Of a DNA stretch of 64,000 nt, positions 21,342 to 33,825 are shown in pieces. Source of the DNA: Ascochyta rabiei (Eukaryota; Ascomycota; Dothideomycetes; Pleosporales; Didymellaceae); the NCBI RefSeq assembly GCF_004011695.2, contig NC_082422.1:930001-994000 (forward strand). Direction: 5' to 3'. Positions within the stretch are counted from its first letter, which is position 1. The number at the start of each line of letters is the position of its first letter. The position numbers were made by a program, and so were the translations under genes. The notes below the pieces were generated by a model. That model saw nothing but the letters and a program-made list of their open reading frames with translations. It was not told the DNA's origin and did not search any database.

Positions 21342-22844
21342 CTAGCGAGCGGCCGGGATCGCAAGGTGGTATCCAGAGAAGAGTCCAATGGGATCCACTG
21401 CAGCTTTAATCTTCTGCAGTCTCGCAAAGTTGGCACCATACAGTCTGTTACTCCATTCCTTCAGGCTGAGCTCCGAGTTGACATAGTTGACGAAACTGCG
21501 GAGAGGGGCCGACTTCTTCAGCGAACTCTCAAACGGCTTCATCAGAGTCTGCATGTACGCGAGACCGTCGCTCGGCCATACGCCCGAACCTGCGACACCG
21601 TCGACGCGTATAAGCCAAAGGTTCTTACCGTGTGCAAACGATGTGTCGCTGTCGGCGATATCGCGACTGACTCCGCCCCACAGGTCGAGGAAGCCAGTGC
21701 CTGTGAGGTCGGTGCGGTTCAAGGAGTGGTAGTTGTCAAACAGCGCTTTCGCCTGCTTCAGCGTCAAAGGATGGTCGTTCGTTGTAGTCCAAGATTGAAC
21801 GAGCGAGGCGCGGCCGCCAAGTGCTCCGCCAGTCGGCTGGTTCATACCAGGACCTACGGCAGCTACTTCCGAGTCCCAGAACGAAGGAATATCAGTCTTT
21901 GTCAAGTTGAACGTAGGGGCGATAGATTTCAACGATTTCACAAGCGGCGAGAAGGCTTTGTCGAAGGATGCTTCGTCTCCGTAGAAGAAGCCAGCTGATG
22001 AGAAGTCGCTCAGCGTGAGGCGGAGAGAAAGCTCATCCGGCGCCTGTCCATCGACGACCCACTTTTGGATTGCCAGAAGAGCAGCAGACGCAGTAGCGGT
22101 GCTCACATCGCCAAGATTAAGGGAGTAGCTGATAGCTCCGTCTCGAGGAAGCTCGTATGTCTTTGTTGTCGTAGAGAGCGCGATACCGAAACTGGGGCCG
22201 GCACCCTGAGCTGCCCAAAGTAGGTCTGATCCAGGGCCTGCCGTCACAACCGATCCGTTGTAAAGCATGTACTCGATTGAAACCAGGTTGTCCACAGGCG
22301 TTTTGAGGAATCTGGACGTCGTGCCAAATCCGCCACCCATGCTGCTGCCTGTGAGACCGACGTGGGAACCTCGTACATGGGGGAAGTGGCGACGATGGTT
22401 GTCCCAGAGGTACTTGGCCGTTGGTCCGACGTTTGCTCCTCCGCCAAATGTGAGCTGGTTTGTAGCGTTGTCGAATTTGAGCTCGGTAAATGCAGCCACA
22501 TCGACGACCAGGTTGCCGGGGTTGCCAAAGCTGTAACCCTGGAAGGAATGCCCACGGCTGATAGTAGACACCTTGACTGATGCGTCGCGAGCACAGCCCA
22601 GAGCCACGGCGACTTCGTCTCTATTCTGTGGGAAGGCGACAGCAACCGGCTCTCGCGGAATTCGGAACTGGAATGCAGCGGTGTCGTTGGCCCAGGTGCT
22701 GTCTGTTGAAATCGTGGCCTGTACACCTCCGTTCTGGAGACATGAGTGGATGCTATCGGCCTTGCTCGTCTTGCCCAATACTAGTGCTGGAGTAAGACAT
22801 AGCAACCCAAGCAGTCCATGTTTGTAGTGTTCTGGAGGCGCCAT
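21342..22844 (-). CDS. Secreted FAD-linked oxidase, AA7/berberine-bridge-enzyme type
   Basis: A single exon, 500 aa, with a signal peptide up to about residue 24. The PCMH-type FAD-binding domain includes SRGHSFQGY; His99 is the 8-alpha-N1-histidyl-FAD attachment site. It continues with GLTGSSMGGGFG and the C-terminal BBE segment (YGANFARLQKIKAAVDPIGLF). The family includes gluco- and chito-oligosaccharide oxidases, which oxidise sugar C1 hydroxyls and make H2O2. Those have bicovalent FAD with a Cys in HGTCPYVG. Here the aligned segment is HVRGSHVG, with Gly159 where that Cys would be, so FAD is probably attached through His only. The substrate is unknown: oligosaccharide, hexose or a secondary metabolite. 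The protein is extracellular. Confidence 0.9.
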   Translation of the reverse strand: MAPPEHYKHGLLGLLCLTPALVLGKTSKADSIHSCLQNGGVQATISTDSTWANDTAAFQFRIPREPVAVAFPQNRDEVAVALGCARDASVKVSTISRGHSFQGYSFGNPGNLVVDVAAFTELKFDNATNQLTFGGGANVGPTAKYLWDNHRRHFPHVRGSHVGLTGSSMGGGFGTTSRFLKTPVDNLVSIEYMLYNGSVVTAGPGSDLLWAAQGAGPSFGIALSTTTKTYELPRDGAISYSLNLGDVSTATASAALLAIQKWVVDGQAPDELSLRLTLSDFSSAGFFYGDEASFDKAFSPLVKSLKSIAPTFNLTKTDIPSFWDSEVAAVGPGMNQPTGGALGGRASLVQSWTTTNDHPLTLKQAKALFDNYHSLNRTDLTGTGFLDLWGGVSRDIADSDTSFAHGKNLWLIRVDGVAGSGVWPSDGLAYMQTLMKPFESSLKKSAPLRSFVNYVNSELSLKEWSNRLYGANFARLQKIKAAVDPIGLFSGYHLAIPAAR

Positions 22845-23610
22845 CTTCTAATAGCTGTGGCAAATTCCTTCTGAGACGAGGAAAGAAGACCCGGTTGCTA
22901 ACTTAGCAGTTGAGTTGAGTAACAGACCAGGGATTCTTCATCTCTTTAAGCATCTGTCCATGCGCACAACACTCGGCGTAATAACCGTTGCGGAAGAACT
23001 CACCTCAACGGCCGCCATTTAAAACTGTAGGAGCCGACGCATTCGCGGCGCTTGAGCATGATAGACTATCTCCGGCTCGGTACAATATCAGCCAAGCCTT
23101 GACTGTGCTTAGACCTTCTACACTTGAGTCTTGTAAGTCGTGAACTAGAAGCTCCTTTGATTGGAATGTTCTCGACCAGACGTTGCGTCAAATTTGCCAT
23201 GCGTCGTACCTGATATCGAAACTGTGGATCAATCCTTCGTGCAATGACATTCCTATTGCGGCGACACGCCCGGCGCTTCTCATGGGCCCAAGGAAATTGG
23301 CCCCCACGCTGAGCCATGGTACTATAAGGTGCCTTCTGTGATTTCTCAGCGATTGTTCAGCAATAGAAGGATCGTGCTTCGGATAAATATTGAACACGAT
23401 GTTGGAAATCTAAGGAGCAGACCCCCTCGTTGGAATGAATGCTTGTCAAGACTGACGTCTCGGGCTATTTCCTCGAAAATCCTACAGTAAGACCGGTAAG
23501 CTACGGTTCTGGGTTCGGACGTCGTTGAAGGCGTGGCACTACCAGGCGTTTGCGTGTTCGGACTTCACACTACTTGCGGTGCTTTATTAAGCACAGTTAC
23601 CGTGGACTCG
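22845..23610. other. Intergenic/promoter region, no supported gene
   Basis: Holds the promoter of the AA7 oxidase. Minus-strand ORFs at 23066-23397 show no domain. Confidence 0.4.
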
Positions 23611-23997
23611 ATGGGACAGGACGCCTGCTTTCACCAAAAGCATAGATGGTCCAACACGTTCCTAGACGCTGCTGTTCTCTCGTTCATGCCCGAACTCAGC
23701 AGTATCGATTCGCTATCCACGACCCCACGGTGGCGCATGCCACCTGAGGATGAGATTGACCCTTATGTCGACATCGTAGGTAACCCTCTGCTTGTTGGGA
23801 TCACTCCAGTACAGCTTTTGGGTCTTGGTTTGAGGGGCAGCGAGCTGTTGTGGAGCAAAAGATGGTTCATCGAATCATTGATCGTATTCGTTGTGCTTGT
23901 GTCTCTGTATGGGTTGAGACGGACACGGCAACGATTTCTGTCACTCCACTCGTCAACCAAGATTCAGCGACAGAACTCGGCACCCATGTTGCGATAG
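23611..23997 (+). CDS. Hypothetical single-pass membrane protein (128 aa)
   Basis: The open frame runs from 23533, but the first ATG is at 23611 (MGQDACFHQ). The product has a charged N-terminal half (RWRMPPEDEIDPYVDIVGNP). One hydrophobic helix near the C-terminus (WFIESLIVFVVLVSLYGL) is followed by a basic tail (RRTRQRF). I do not recognise a family. The topology is sensible and the composition protein-like, but this could be a chance ORF in a gene-poor area. Confidence 0.3.
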   Translation: MGQDACFHQKHRWSNTFLDAAVLSFMPELSSIDSLSTTPRWRMPPEDEIDPYVDIVGNPLLVGITPVQLLGLGLRGSELLWSKRWFIESLIVFVVLVSLYGLRRTRQRFLSLHSSTKIQRQNSAPMLR

Positions 23998-25356
23998 CGT
24001 TGTGAGCAACGCCCACATGAGGCGTTACTGCTTGTTTCCACGTCGAGCCGGGGTGAGCTCCCTTTTCGATTACGGCCGGCAGAGTCATGAAAGTAACAAG
24101 ACATTCTGTATTGTGTACGGCAACTGGCGGTACCCGGAGGTAAGGTGTCGTCTATCTTGTCGTCTTCTCCATCCCGCTTGTCTCTTTCGATTTTTCTGGT
24201 ACGATCTCTATCCACGAAGAGGAAAAAATTAATCCAGATCAGATCAGCCGTATGGAATTCGACCGTGAAAGACATCCTTTCTTCAGAAGATTGCTAGAGG
24301 GTGGCAATCGCTCCGGTATTGTGTTTCATACACTCGGTACCAGTCTCCAGCAGTCTTGGCATGTGTTGCCATGTCACCGACAACGACCAGCATCCCATCG
24401 CCACGCCTCAAACTTCGTCTCCGAGTATTCGACTTCGACATCGCATGGAAAGTTTCGACAGCGTCAGAGCCTATCCTGCTATGGCAACAGGACGCGTAAC
24501 CAGAGTGGAATTTCTGGTCTACTTACATACAACGCCGAGCTTTGGAGCAGATATCGGATGATGCGAAAACAAGAGGGCATCGCTGACAGTCCTTGCCGCG
24601 GACGTGTCGGCGGCTTTGTCTCGCAATTACGGGAGCAGCCGGCCAACACAAAAGAGTCTCACTGTCTCCACAACTTAGGTCCTTGCTTGAAGAACCGGCA
24701 CCACTCCGGCCAGCCTCCAAAAATGAACCGAGTTTTGCCTTAAAGAGATGGGCAGGACACAGAAATGAAATACTTTACCTGGTATACTGGTTTTCAGTTA
24801 AGCAAAGATGATAGCTCCGCGACGAAGATCAATCGAGAGATGGAATCATGTTCGAATGCAACCCCGCATGTTGGGTTTGTCGATGGGGTCCCCTAATGCA
24901 CCAGCCACATGCGGGCTCAACGCTCGATCAGCTGCAGCTCGCTTTGCAAACGAGCTGTCGACATCATTGCCTGTAAACTACACATCGAGTCCGCCAGTCC
25001 TGCACAGGTGGCAAATTGTACAAATACGCATTCGTGCACATGGCTGACGCTGGATAGTCCAATACTAGATCACGACGCAGTCTTCTGGGGAGCGTGTAAA
25101 GAACCGCATACGCTCATTCTCCCGTGTATTCTACCGACGACCTGGTTGGATCGAGCATCACAGATTCGAGAGATGTCCGGGAACACAGGCCAAGCTGTGC
25201 GTCTCCACGTTTGCGGGGCATGTCGTCACAGTATTGTGCGTTCTGGTCGAGTGACTTGCGCCCGAGTACGGCGGATGTTTTCCTATAAGTTGCAATGATA
25301 TTCCGACATGAACGATTCTACAGACTGGGTCGATTTGATTCAGACCTACCGATAAC
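23998..25356. other. Gene-poor interval, no supported gene
   Basis: Several medium ORFs on both strands (for example plus 24252-24743) have no recognisable motif and overlap each other. The last bases are the promoter of the invertase gene. Confidence 0.4.
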
Positions 25357-27194
25357 ATGCCTTCGTATTTTTCGTTGCTTGGGACTCTCGCGAGCCTAGC
25401 GTCTCCTGGCTTTTCTCAAGATGTTTCTAGTCTAGCTTCAGCGTCTTCAAGCGCAGGGTCTTCTCCGTCGGCATCATCATCAACAAGTGTTTCGCTGTCC
25501 ACGACTTTCTCTCAAGCCAATGTGCCCACCGGTACACCTTTGCCGGGTAACTATGGGGGTGAATACCGTCCACAAGTACACTTCAGTCCACCACAGGGGT
25601 TTTTGAACGATCCTAACGGCATGTTTGTTTTGGACGGTATCTATCATCTGTACTACCAGTGTAAGTTGTCCTGTTTCAACAAGTTGATGTTTGCTCACCC
25701 ACAACAGATAACCCTACAGCCAACATAGCAGGCGAACAGCACTGGGGCCACGCCACTAGCAAGGATTTGTTCACCTGGACCAACCAGCAGATTGCCCTCT
25801 TCCCTGGTTCGGAAGATGAGGGCATCTTCTCAGGATCTGCTGTGGTCGATAACAACAATACCTCTGGCATGTTTGGAAATCAAAAAAATGGAGTGGTTGC
25901 AATCTATACCGTCAACACCCTTCAAAGGCAGACCCAAGACATCGCCTTCTCTTACGACGGAGGATACACTTTCGAAAAGTACGAAAACAACCCTGTGCTG
26001 GAGCCAGGTGGCACCAACCCCACCCAATTCAGAGATCCCAAGGTCTTTTGGTATGAGCCGACCAACAGTTGGGTGATGGTGGCGGCTTATCCTGTCGACT
26101 TCGAAATTGGCATCTTCTCGAGCCCCAATTTGATCGACTGGACACCGACGAGCAACGTCTCGAGAATTGGTCTGTCCGGCCTTCAGTACGAATGTCCGAA
26201 CATGGTCGAAATCCGCATCGACAATGCCACTGATGGTCAGCCGGAATCTCGTTGGGCTATGATAATCTCAATCAATCCTGGCGCACCTCTCGGTGGCTCT
26301 ATCACACAGTACCTCCTTGGTGATTTCAACGGAACTCATTTCGTGCCCGATGACGCACTTACTAGGCTGACTGATTTCGGCAAGGATAATTACGCAGGCC
26401 AGTTCTTCTATGGTATTCCGGCGGATCAGGACCAAATCAGCATAGCCTGGGCGAGCAACTGGCAGTATTCCGGCGTAGTACCGACTGCGGGCGAAGAACT
26501 TGGCGATGGCTTCCGAAGTGCCATGTCTGTTGCTCGCGGTCATTACCTGAAGAATCTGCCTAGGCAAGGTTTGACCATGGTACAATATCCGATTGGTATC
26601 AAGAGCATCATCGAATCCGAGCTTGCATCTAATGGCTCGCTTGGTAATGGCAGCGTCCTTATCGACTACTCGCAGGTCGAATCTGGAGCCTTGTACTTTG
26701 AAGCTAATATCACCGGTCTCTCCGGTAGCGACTCGCTCGACGGCACCTTGAACTTCACTCTCCTCTCTTCCGTGTCAGGCGAGTCAGTTTCGGGTGGTAT
26801 GATCCTGCCTGGTGATTCGGTTGTCTGGCTTGATCGTGGCAAGACAAATGGCTTCGATCACCCCCTGTTCACGGATAAGTTCTCGTACGGAGCGTTGTAC
26901 GACCCCAACGGGGATGGCGCTTTCCGCCTGTCTGGCATTGTCGACAGGTCCATCATTGAGCTCTTCTTTAACGGAGGTGAGGCCGCCGCAACAAGCCTCT
27001 TCTTTCCAACGAGCCCGCTAGATACTATGATCCTAAGAACAGCTGGCCTAAATGAGACAGTGACTGCTAGCGTCGCAGTTTGGTCTCTGAAGGCTACATG
27101 GCTTAACCAAGCCGATTGGAATGGCACAGTGCTGGGAAATGTTACGACCAACACAAACTCCACTGCATCGCGGAGGTCTACGAAGCTCTTCTAG
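25357..27194 (+). CDS. Secreted GH32 beta-fructofuranosidase (invertase/inulinase type)
   Basis: Two exons: 25357-25660 and 25708-27194. The intron is 25661-25707 (GTAAGT...CAACAG) and the product is 596 aa. A signal peptide of about 20 residues is followed by a Ser-rich linker at about 23-52. The GH32 signature triad is present: NDPNG at 84-88 (nucleophile Asp85), FRDP with Asp211 (transition-state stabiliser), and ECPN with Glu263 (acid/base). The C-terminal beta-sandwich includes [14 protein letters not shown], typical of GH32. It hydrolyses terminal beta-fructosides such as sucrose or inulin outside the cell. Many N-glycosylation sequons (NGS, NGT, NVS, NET) fit secretion. Invertase, exo-inulinase or fructosyltransferase activity cannot be separated by eye. 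Confidence 0.93.
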
Positions 27195-27332
27195 GTTGGT
27201 ATCAGTCGCATAGATCATGCACTTGACAGTAAACAAAAGTGTCCAAGTTCGAAACTGCTATATGCATTGCCCTTGTGGTTCTTGTATGCCAAAGCGGTTT
27301 CCCGGCAAGCCGTTTTGATTAAACAGGCCTAT

Positions 27333-28227
27333 TCACATAAGAAACACCCATCTCATGACTCCCATAAACATCGAGATATCCATCAGCCATCGGATCAAAC
27401 TAGGCCTTGATCTCCCTTGCAGATACCATTCGTACGTCGATGCCCATGCTGCATTCCCACCGCGATCAATCACATCCCCATGACATGGGATAATACTCTC
27501 AACATCCCACTCTGCTACACGTTTTGCGTCCCGGCGCATCTGGGCATAATTCACGGTTGCAATATAGTATATCAATCGCTTGAACCACACTGATCCAGGA
27601 TTCGCGCGTTTGGCAAACTCTCGCGACCCAGCACCTTGATCTGACGATGATGTTACGTATTGCTACGAGCTTATGTCAGCTTGTACAGAATCGGGCCATA
27701 GGACAGTGAGCTACCTCAGTGCACGGTAGGTTCATCATCAGATCCGATTGTATGAGCGTCTTCGTCGGCTTGTGGTACCATGCAACGCAGTACGTAATGA
27801 ATCCCTCGAACAACACTGTCTCAACGTCTTGTGTAAACCCAAATTCTTTCTCCGGCTTCATCATGCTGTCGCCGTAAATCCAATCCCATTGGATGTCCGT
27901 GCGCTTGCCTTCGAGACCCGGTACACCGATAGCCTTCGCTGACGGCCAGACTTTGAGGTACTCCTGAATGTACATATGGTGTCCAAGGTCACTAGCAATG
28001 AGGTGCACGCCGCCGAGTTGGTCTAACTTTTCGCGTATCAACGGTTCCAGTTGAATAGGATTGAGAAGTAGTATACGACCATCATGTAGGTGAATCGCGG
28101 TGGCTCGGTTGCCGACAGCGATAAATTTGCGGTATCCCAAAGGTGCGAAACGATTGAAACGCGTGGTGAAGGTTGTGATATTGGGCGAAATGCTCCGGAC
28201 TGACAGGCCGGTAGTGGCCATATTCAC
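27333..28227 (-). CDS. DUF4336 protein, metallo-beta-lactamase-like fold
   Basis: Two exons: 28227-27715 and 27662-27333. The intron is 27663-27714 and the product is 280 aa. It starts MNMATTG (or at the second Met, two codons later). It contains VGNRATAIHLHDGRILLLNP, HLIASDLGHHMYIQEYLKVW, LFEGFITYCVAWYHKPTKTL and SIIPCHGDVIDRGG. These match the DUF4336 family, which has a metallo-beta-lactamase-type core with a His/Asp metal site. The usual HxHxDH loop is altered (SDLGHH). There is no signal peptide and the location is probably cytosolic. The substrate is unknown. The gene is complete by length. Confidence 0.85.
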
Positions 28228-29322
28228 AGTTTACCTAAATTACCACTTTCAAACAGTTGTTCGAATTTTGAGGAGAGGCGAAATAGATACTATCAAATCG
28301 TAGAGCATTTGTGTACACATGCAAAGCAAACCTTATTCGTATTCGGTGGCTATGTTGCTGCGTGCTACCGCCAATGACTCTAGAATGTCGTCATCGGCAC
28401 GTGTCCAGCCGCAGGCAGCTTTATAACCTTGCAAGTGACCTCTGGCCCACTTTTTTCTGATGGAGAAATATCCGTGTCAGTTTACTCGATGGGACATGTA
28501 TGCAGCAATTTCATGTAATCATGCGCTACATGGATTGCTATGTTCCCACTGGGATGTCGCTCTTGAAGAATCAATCGCACACGGTTCAGATCTGCGTCTG
28601 CAACGTTCCGTACAGGAGTTTTATGTATTGATTTCCTTGTCATATGCTATGAATACATACTGTTACTTTCGAGTAGCTTCGGGTGGTCCAGTGGATAGCT
28701 TTTTCTTGATCCGGTTACTCTTCCGAATACTGCAATCTGGATTTTGGTAGAGATACGATCAGAGTGGGCATCTTATGAGCAGGACATGCCTTCGTGCTGT
28801 CCGAGTTAGTCAGGCTCCTGCTGGATCTATGCTTGTGAAAGCCTAAAGAGTTTGGACTGACCGAGAAGGTGGGACTGCGTGAAAGGTGAAGGCTTAAAAA
28901 GTAGATGAGAAAGCAGTGGTGAATTGATGAGGTATAGGATTTTAGGCAGGATGCAAGAGCTGCTTCCGCCGGTGCAATCGCATAGGCTCGTCACATGCGC
29001 CTTTACCACAATTATTCACTCTTTGCTCACTTGCTTCTCTGCCACCAGATGTTGTAGCAACGGCCTGTTCTCTGCGCGAGCATGGCGGGGATGGATAAAG
29101 ACCTGTACGGAACGTAATAGATAGCAGCGCGGTACCACTTCAATCGTGATTTAGACGACTGCATCGTAGCAGCAAAGGATATCTTGTACATGTGGCAAGC
29201 TCAGGACCGATAAGAAAGGTCCCCTCAGCTCAGGTTCAATTTTTCGTACCAAGGAAAAGCACAGATGACTACAATGAGTAGAATTAAAAACGTGTGAAGA
29301 AGGCTTCGACCTTCACACTGGG
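28228..29322. other. Intergenic, no supported gene
   Basis: Short ORFs only. The left part is the promoter of the DUF4336 gene and the right part the 3' flank of the rhodopsin-like gene. Confidence 0.4.
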
Positions 29323-30593
29323 CTAGGCTGCAGATCTACTGCTCTCTGTACCCTCTACGAAGTGCGTAGCAATTGTGGTCTCGACATGAATGCATATCTT
29401 CCCATTCGATTCGTTCGACACGATTGGAGCGCCCGACTCCACCGACATGCCGCCAGTGACAAGCGAGTCTTCCGAGTCGTTTGGTGTATGTCTTGTTAGC
29501 CGTGGTGACATTACACTTGCCGTGTGAGCGTTTGAATGCGTATCAATGGGCTTGCGGCGATCTAATGTGAGTTCGTAGTGTCTACCGTAGCTGCTCGTGG
29601 GATTTCGCGTGTTGCCGCCAATGAACATGGATCGCAGAGCCGGGAGGCAGGACGCGATAATTGCTATGGCGGTCTCCACCATTGAGACGGTGCAGGTCAA
29701 CATTGTTTCATTGCGGTGGGAGTAATAAGCTCGGATGACTGTCGCTGTATTAGTACCAAAGGCGGTGCTGTAAATCTCGAGGATCGCTTACTGCTTGCGA
29801 TGATGACAAAGACGCCGAGGGCAAATATTGCGGCGACACCAAGCTTCTGCTTGAGCTTCATTTGAAGGTTCATGACCATGGTGATAGGAAGAGAAATGAT
29901 GATGGCGTCGCTAATGATGTTGACTGGCAAAGGTCAGTGGGAATGAGACTTTGGTCGAACAAGACTGCCTTACACAATGAAGTCATCCAGTAATTAGCTG
30001 AAGCTGCATTTGGATCACATTGGTCTGTCTGTAGTCAATAACAACGCTGAGACTCACAGAATCGCATCTTACACTTTGGATCAACTGACCACCTCTTGTC
30101 GTATGGATAGCACTGGAAGAGGATGTCGAAGAAGATGATGAGGAATGTAACGGTTAAACCGGCAAGAGCAAAGTTGTAGATGGTGATCAACCTCGAACCT
30201 GGTGCGGCAAGGCGTTTGTAGAACAGTACAAGCGCAAACTTGACGGCCCAAAGAGAGACGACATATAGGACAGATCCAGGCACTATCATTTGCATAATGC
30301 CTTTGAACTTGTCCGGAGAAACACTTGCCATATCACCAAGACCCAGGTTCCACATATGTTGCTGAATGCTCAAGTCGCCGATGAGGCACAGCAGAGCCAG
30401 CACAATGAGACCATCTTCAATCGCTAGACCACCAAATTTGGCCCATCGCGTATACATGCGAAGACAGACAAATGGAACTACGGCAGCAGTACAGACATAC
30501 CAAGATATCTACGAGATTGATCAGCGATTGATTACAAAGGTCACAGCGAACAACACATACTACCTGGCCTGTGCCAGATTTGTTTGATGCCAT
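29323..30593 (-). CDS. Fungal rhodopsin-domain integral membrane protein (SAT4/PTH11-like)
   Basis: Five exons: 30593-30564, 30508-30073, 30024-29974, 29923-29792 and 29744-29323. The introns are 47-55 bp and all reading frames join cleanly (about 356 aa). An upstream in-frame ATG at 30656 would add 21 residues. Seven hydrophobic segments are expected: TAAVVPFVCLRMYTRW, LIVLALLCLIGDLS, YVVSLWAVKFALVLFYKRL, a TVTFLIIFFDILF helix, IISDAIIISLPI, VAAIFALGVFVIIAS and a last segment near IAIIASCLPALRSMF. It carries KCxxxxxW-like and CDPNAASANYW signatures of the family. The soluble Ser/Thr-rich tail is cytoplasmic. The family includes PTH11-type receptors, but most members have no known ligand. Confidence 0.85.
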
Positions 30594-30656
30594 AATGGCA
30601 ATCTCGAAGTCGGCAAGGGCTCTAAGCTGCGTGATTGAGAAGTTGGTATGGATCAA

Positions 30657-31605
30657 AAAGTCAGAGCATGGTGTGGTCGTGCGACAGGGCGGTTGCGAAT
30701 CTTGCGGACTCCTGAGGAGGTATCTATTTTACGATGGTTCGTGTACCGGTAGACTCGAGCACAGCGTTCCGCCCGTATCATTGACTAATGGTCGTGCATG
30801 AGCGACCGTATTTGCTGAAACCTACCTTGCCGAGGGATCGACCACGAAACGCTTGCTGGACCAGTACAACCTCGATCGAGATGGCCTAATTACTTCGCAA
30901 GGAACAGGGTAGAGCCTCGTCCGGAACGTTGCCGTGAAGAGCATGTTCTGCACTCAAAACGGCAACCTACCGCTGCAACTACCGTAAGAACGGGTGGTAT
31001 CCACTTCCATCCCGCCTGCATCCCCAGCCTTTAAGGTGCTGATTCGGAGAGATACCCATCGCACAGGTACGATTGACAGCTTCGCAGATAGAGCGGCGCA
31101 CACCACGTGGAATAAGTTCCGTGGTTCTTCGCAGGGTCAACAAAGTTACTATTGGTGGAAGCGGCAGGATCACGGCTTCGGGTCCATCTTCGCCGAAGTT
31201 CAGCCGAGCCCGCATCCATGTCGGTTTGAGTCGCGTGATGGGCCACAAAGCGTGTCCCCAAGTCATGTTGCTTGTAATGGCAGCAATCAAAATGCCATTC
31301 GTAGTCGCCTTCTCGGCCTCGGGACTAGGAAGGTATGGGTCTCCGGTGTTGCACATGCTAGTACAGTAGCTACTACCCGGGCACTACCGCCAGCAGAGAT
31401 TTTTTTCAGGGTCCCAGCGGAAGGGCTACATCGTGTGCATATTGATGCATCTGGTCGAGCAGGTCTCGAGAGATTTGCATCCTGATGGGCGCGATGCTGG
31501 TCAACACGTGGCTCGCACGTGGTACATATACGATCGTCAATCTCAGGAGTCAATTGCTGCCCAAGCTTTCCCTTCTTTCCTCCGACCACTTAAACCTTCG
31601 GTACA
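30657..31605. other. Intergenic, divergent promoters
   Basis: Lies between two divergent genes. Overlapping ORFs on both strands at 30979-31485 have no motif and are not accepted. Confidence 0.4.
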
Positions 31606-33394
31606 ATGGGGTTACGTTACGGGCTGATCGGCTTCCTTCTTGGGACATGTGTTGGAGCTGAATGCAGAAATCTGGCATCTGCGGAAAAGATCAAAGTTGG
31701 AGCCCCCAGAGTAACCCTCCACCAAGCGACCGTTGAAGGGTTCGTCGATCTCCACAATAACTCCGTCTTTCTGGGAATTCCCTTTGCTGATACTACGGGT
31801 GGACAAAACCGGTAAGTCATGAGGTGTGGATACGAACTCACAATTGTACTCACGATTGCCTAGCTGGAAGGCTCCTCAAGACGTCCCAAAAGCCAAACGG
31901 CACAATATCTTCAATGCAACACATTATGGCGCAACATGTCCGCAGGCCATATCTGGCACGCTTTTCTCGCAGCAGGGTGAAGATTGTTTGAACCTCAACA
32001 TCTGGGCACCGTCTTCAGGATCCAATCTGCCAGTCTTCGTGTACATGTACGGAGGCGCCATGGTCACAGGCTCGAGCAGCAACCCCCAGTTTCAAGGCAA
32101 CAACTTCGCTCGTAAGGGTGTGGTTTTTGTTAGCTTCAACACTCGTGAAAGTATCTTCGCTTATCCCAACTCGGCTGAGCTTGAGAGCGCAACCGAGTCT
32201 CAGAACTTTGGTATCTTAGATGTCGAAAAGGCTATGGATTGGATCCATGAGAACATCGCCGGTAAGTGTGTCGATTCTTCTTATCAAGAGATCGAGGCTA
32301 ACAATACACTTTTGTCATAGCTTTTGGTGGCTCTCCAGAGAAGATTGTGTTCGGTGGTCACTCATCAGGTTCCGTTCAAGTCGACCACTACCTCTGGAAC
32401 CATCCCCAAACTTGGCTCGCAGGGGCTGTCCAGATGGCTGCCAATGCCAAGTCAGGCCCAGCTGTAGCCCCTGTAAACCAAGCTCTGGACATTGTAGCTG
32501 CCGAGGTTGGTTGCCCTACTGGCGCCGGTCAACTGGAGTGCTTGCGCAAAGTTGATCTGTATGACTTCCAGACCGAGAAGTTCAACGCTACTTACAACAC
32601 CTGGTTCACCCCTGCTGTCGACAACATCACTCGCTACCAAGACTATGAGAGCCGATTTGCAGCTGGAAACTACGCCTCGCATGTTCCCCTCTTAACCGGC
32701 AACTCGGATGGCGAGGGTGCGGTGTTCGGTCTTGTTTACGGTGCAGAAAACACAGACTTTGATGCATGGCTTGACACGTTCGATGCTGATGTGGCCGAGA
32801 TCCCCAAAGACCTTCTCCTGGCCGCATACAATGCCTCGGACTTCAACACTGTTTCTGAGATGAGCGGTGCGCAATACGGGGACGCGCGGTTCTTCTGCCC
32901 AGTCGATTACCTCAGGGACCTGAGGAGCAAAGCCCAGGATACATGGACCTATCGTTTCTTTGGTGATTACAGTAACATTTGGGGTTTACCAGTCTCTGCA
33001 CCGACACACGGCACTGAGATTCCGTTCTTCCTTGGTGGAAATGAATGCTTCGATGCTATCAAAGATGTGACAAATGCAGAGCAGGCATTGGCTGATTACA
33101 CTAACGATTGGTTTGTCAGTTGGATCAAGAATCCATCGGCAGGTCCTGGCTGGGACAAAGTCACTCCTAAGTCAGGAACGATTGCGAAAATCGGTGTGCC
33201 AGGCGATGAACTTGCAATTAAACTTGCGTCGACCGCCGACTTTAACGCAAGGTGTCATTCAGTGAGTCACTTCCCGCGTCCAGATCTCCAAATGACACGA
33301 CAGACTGACCCCTCACTAGGTGTACAACCCATATCTTCCAAAATACCCCGTCCTGAAGAATGTAAACGGGCCGGAAGGTATGATTGCAAACTGA
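31606..33394 (+). CDS. Secreted carboxylesterase type B (lipase/esterase)
   Basis: Four exons: 31606-31811, 31864-32261, 32321-33261 and 33320-33394 (539 aa), with introns of 52-59 bp and good splice sites. The signal peptide is about residues 1-18. The carboxylesterase B family marks are EDCLNLNIWAP (second signature), the oxyanion region YMYGGAMVTG, and the nucleophile elbow FGGHSSGSVQVD (Ser216 in G-H-S-S-G). The acid Glu is within GNSDGEGAVFG and the catalytic His within PTHGTEIPFF. It should hydrolyse carboxylic esters outside the cell; the natural substrate is unknown. The last exon is very short (24 codons plus stop), which is easy to miss. It lies about 430 bp upstream of a decayed rhamnosidase gene in the same orientation. 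Confidence 0.93.
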
Positions 33395-33825
33395 CCGTCG
33401 AGAGGCCTTTGAACGGCAGATGAAGACGGACATCGCGATCCAACGCTGTGACGTCATGTAAAAATCTCGTTGGAGGAGCAGCTTGATGCATAGAGCCTCC
33501 TTTAAGCTTGTTACAATCAACACACTACGCATTACGAGGAATACGCACATACATCAAGAAATCTCGGCACAAAGCCTACCGAACCTACCCAGAGTCAATC
33601 ACATCTGCCCTGAATGCCCACTTATCAGGCGCCAATGACAAACTTCATCTTTCTTTCCCGCTTTATGCATCTGTACCCCACACATTTGGCTAATGTGCAA
33701 TGGCAATTTTCGTTGCAGCACACCGCTGTATTAGTCCAAAAGATGCCCGGCTACAGTCAAAGTGTATTCACATCGCACATTGTAATGTTGCAGAGAACAG
33801 TCTTCCCACGCCAACAACAACAAAT
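33395..33825. other. Intergenic between esterase and rhamnosidase pseudogene
   Basis: No supported gene. Presumed promoter of the decayed downstream gene. Confidence 0.4.

Noticed and set aside
24252..24743. 163-aa plus-strand ORF in the gene desert before the invertase
   Set aside because: Cys/Arg/His-rich random-looking composition and no motif.
30979..31485. Overlapping ORFs on both strands between divergent genes
   Set aside because: Neither strand shows a domain, and the interval fits a divergent promoter.
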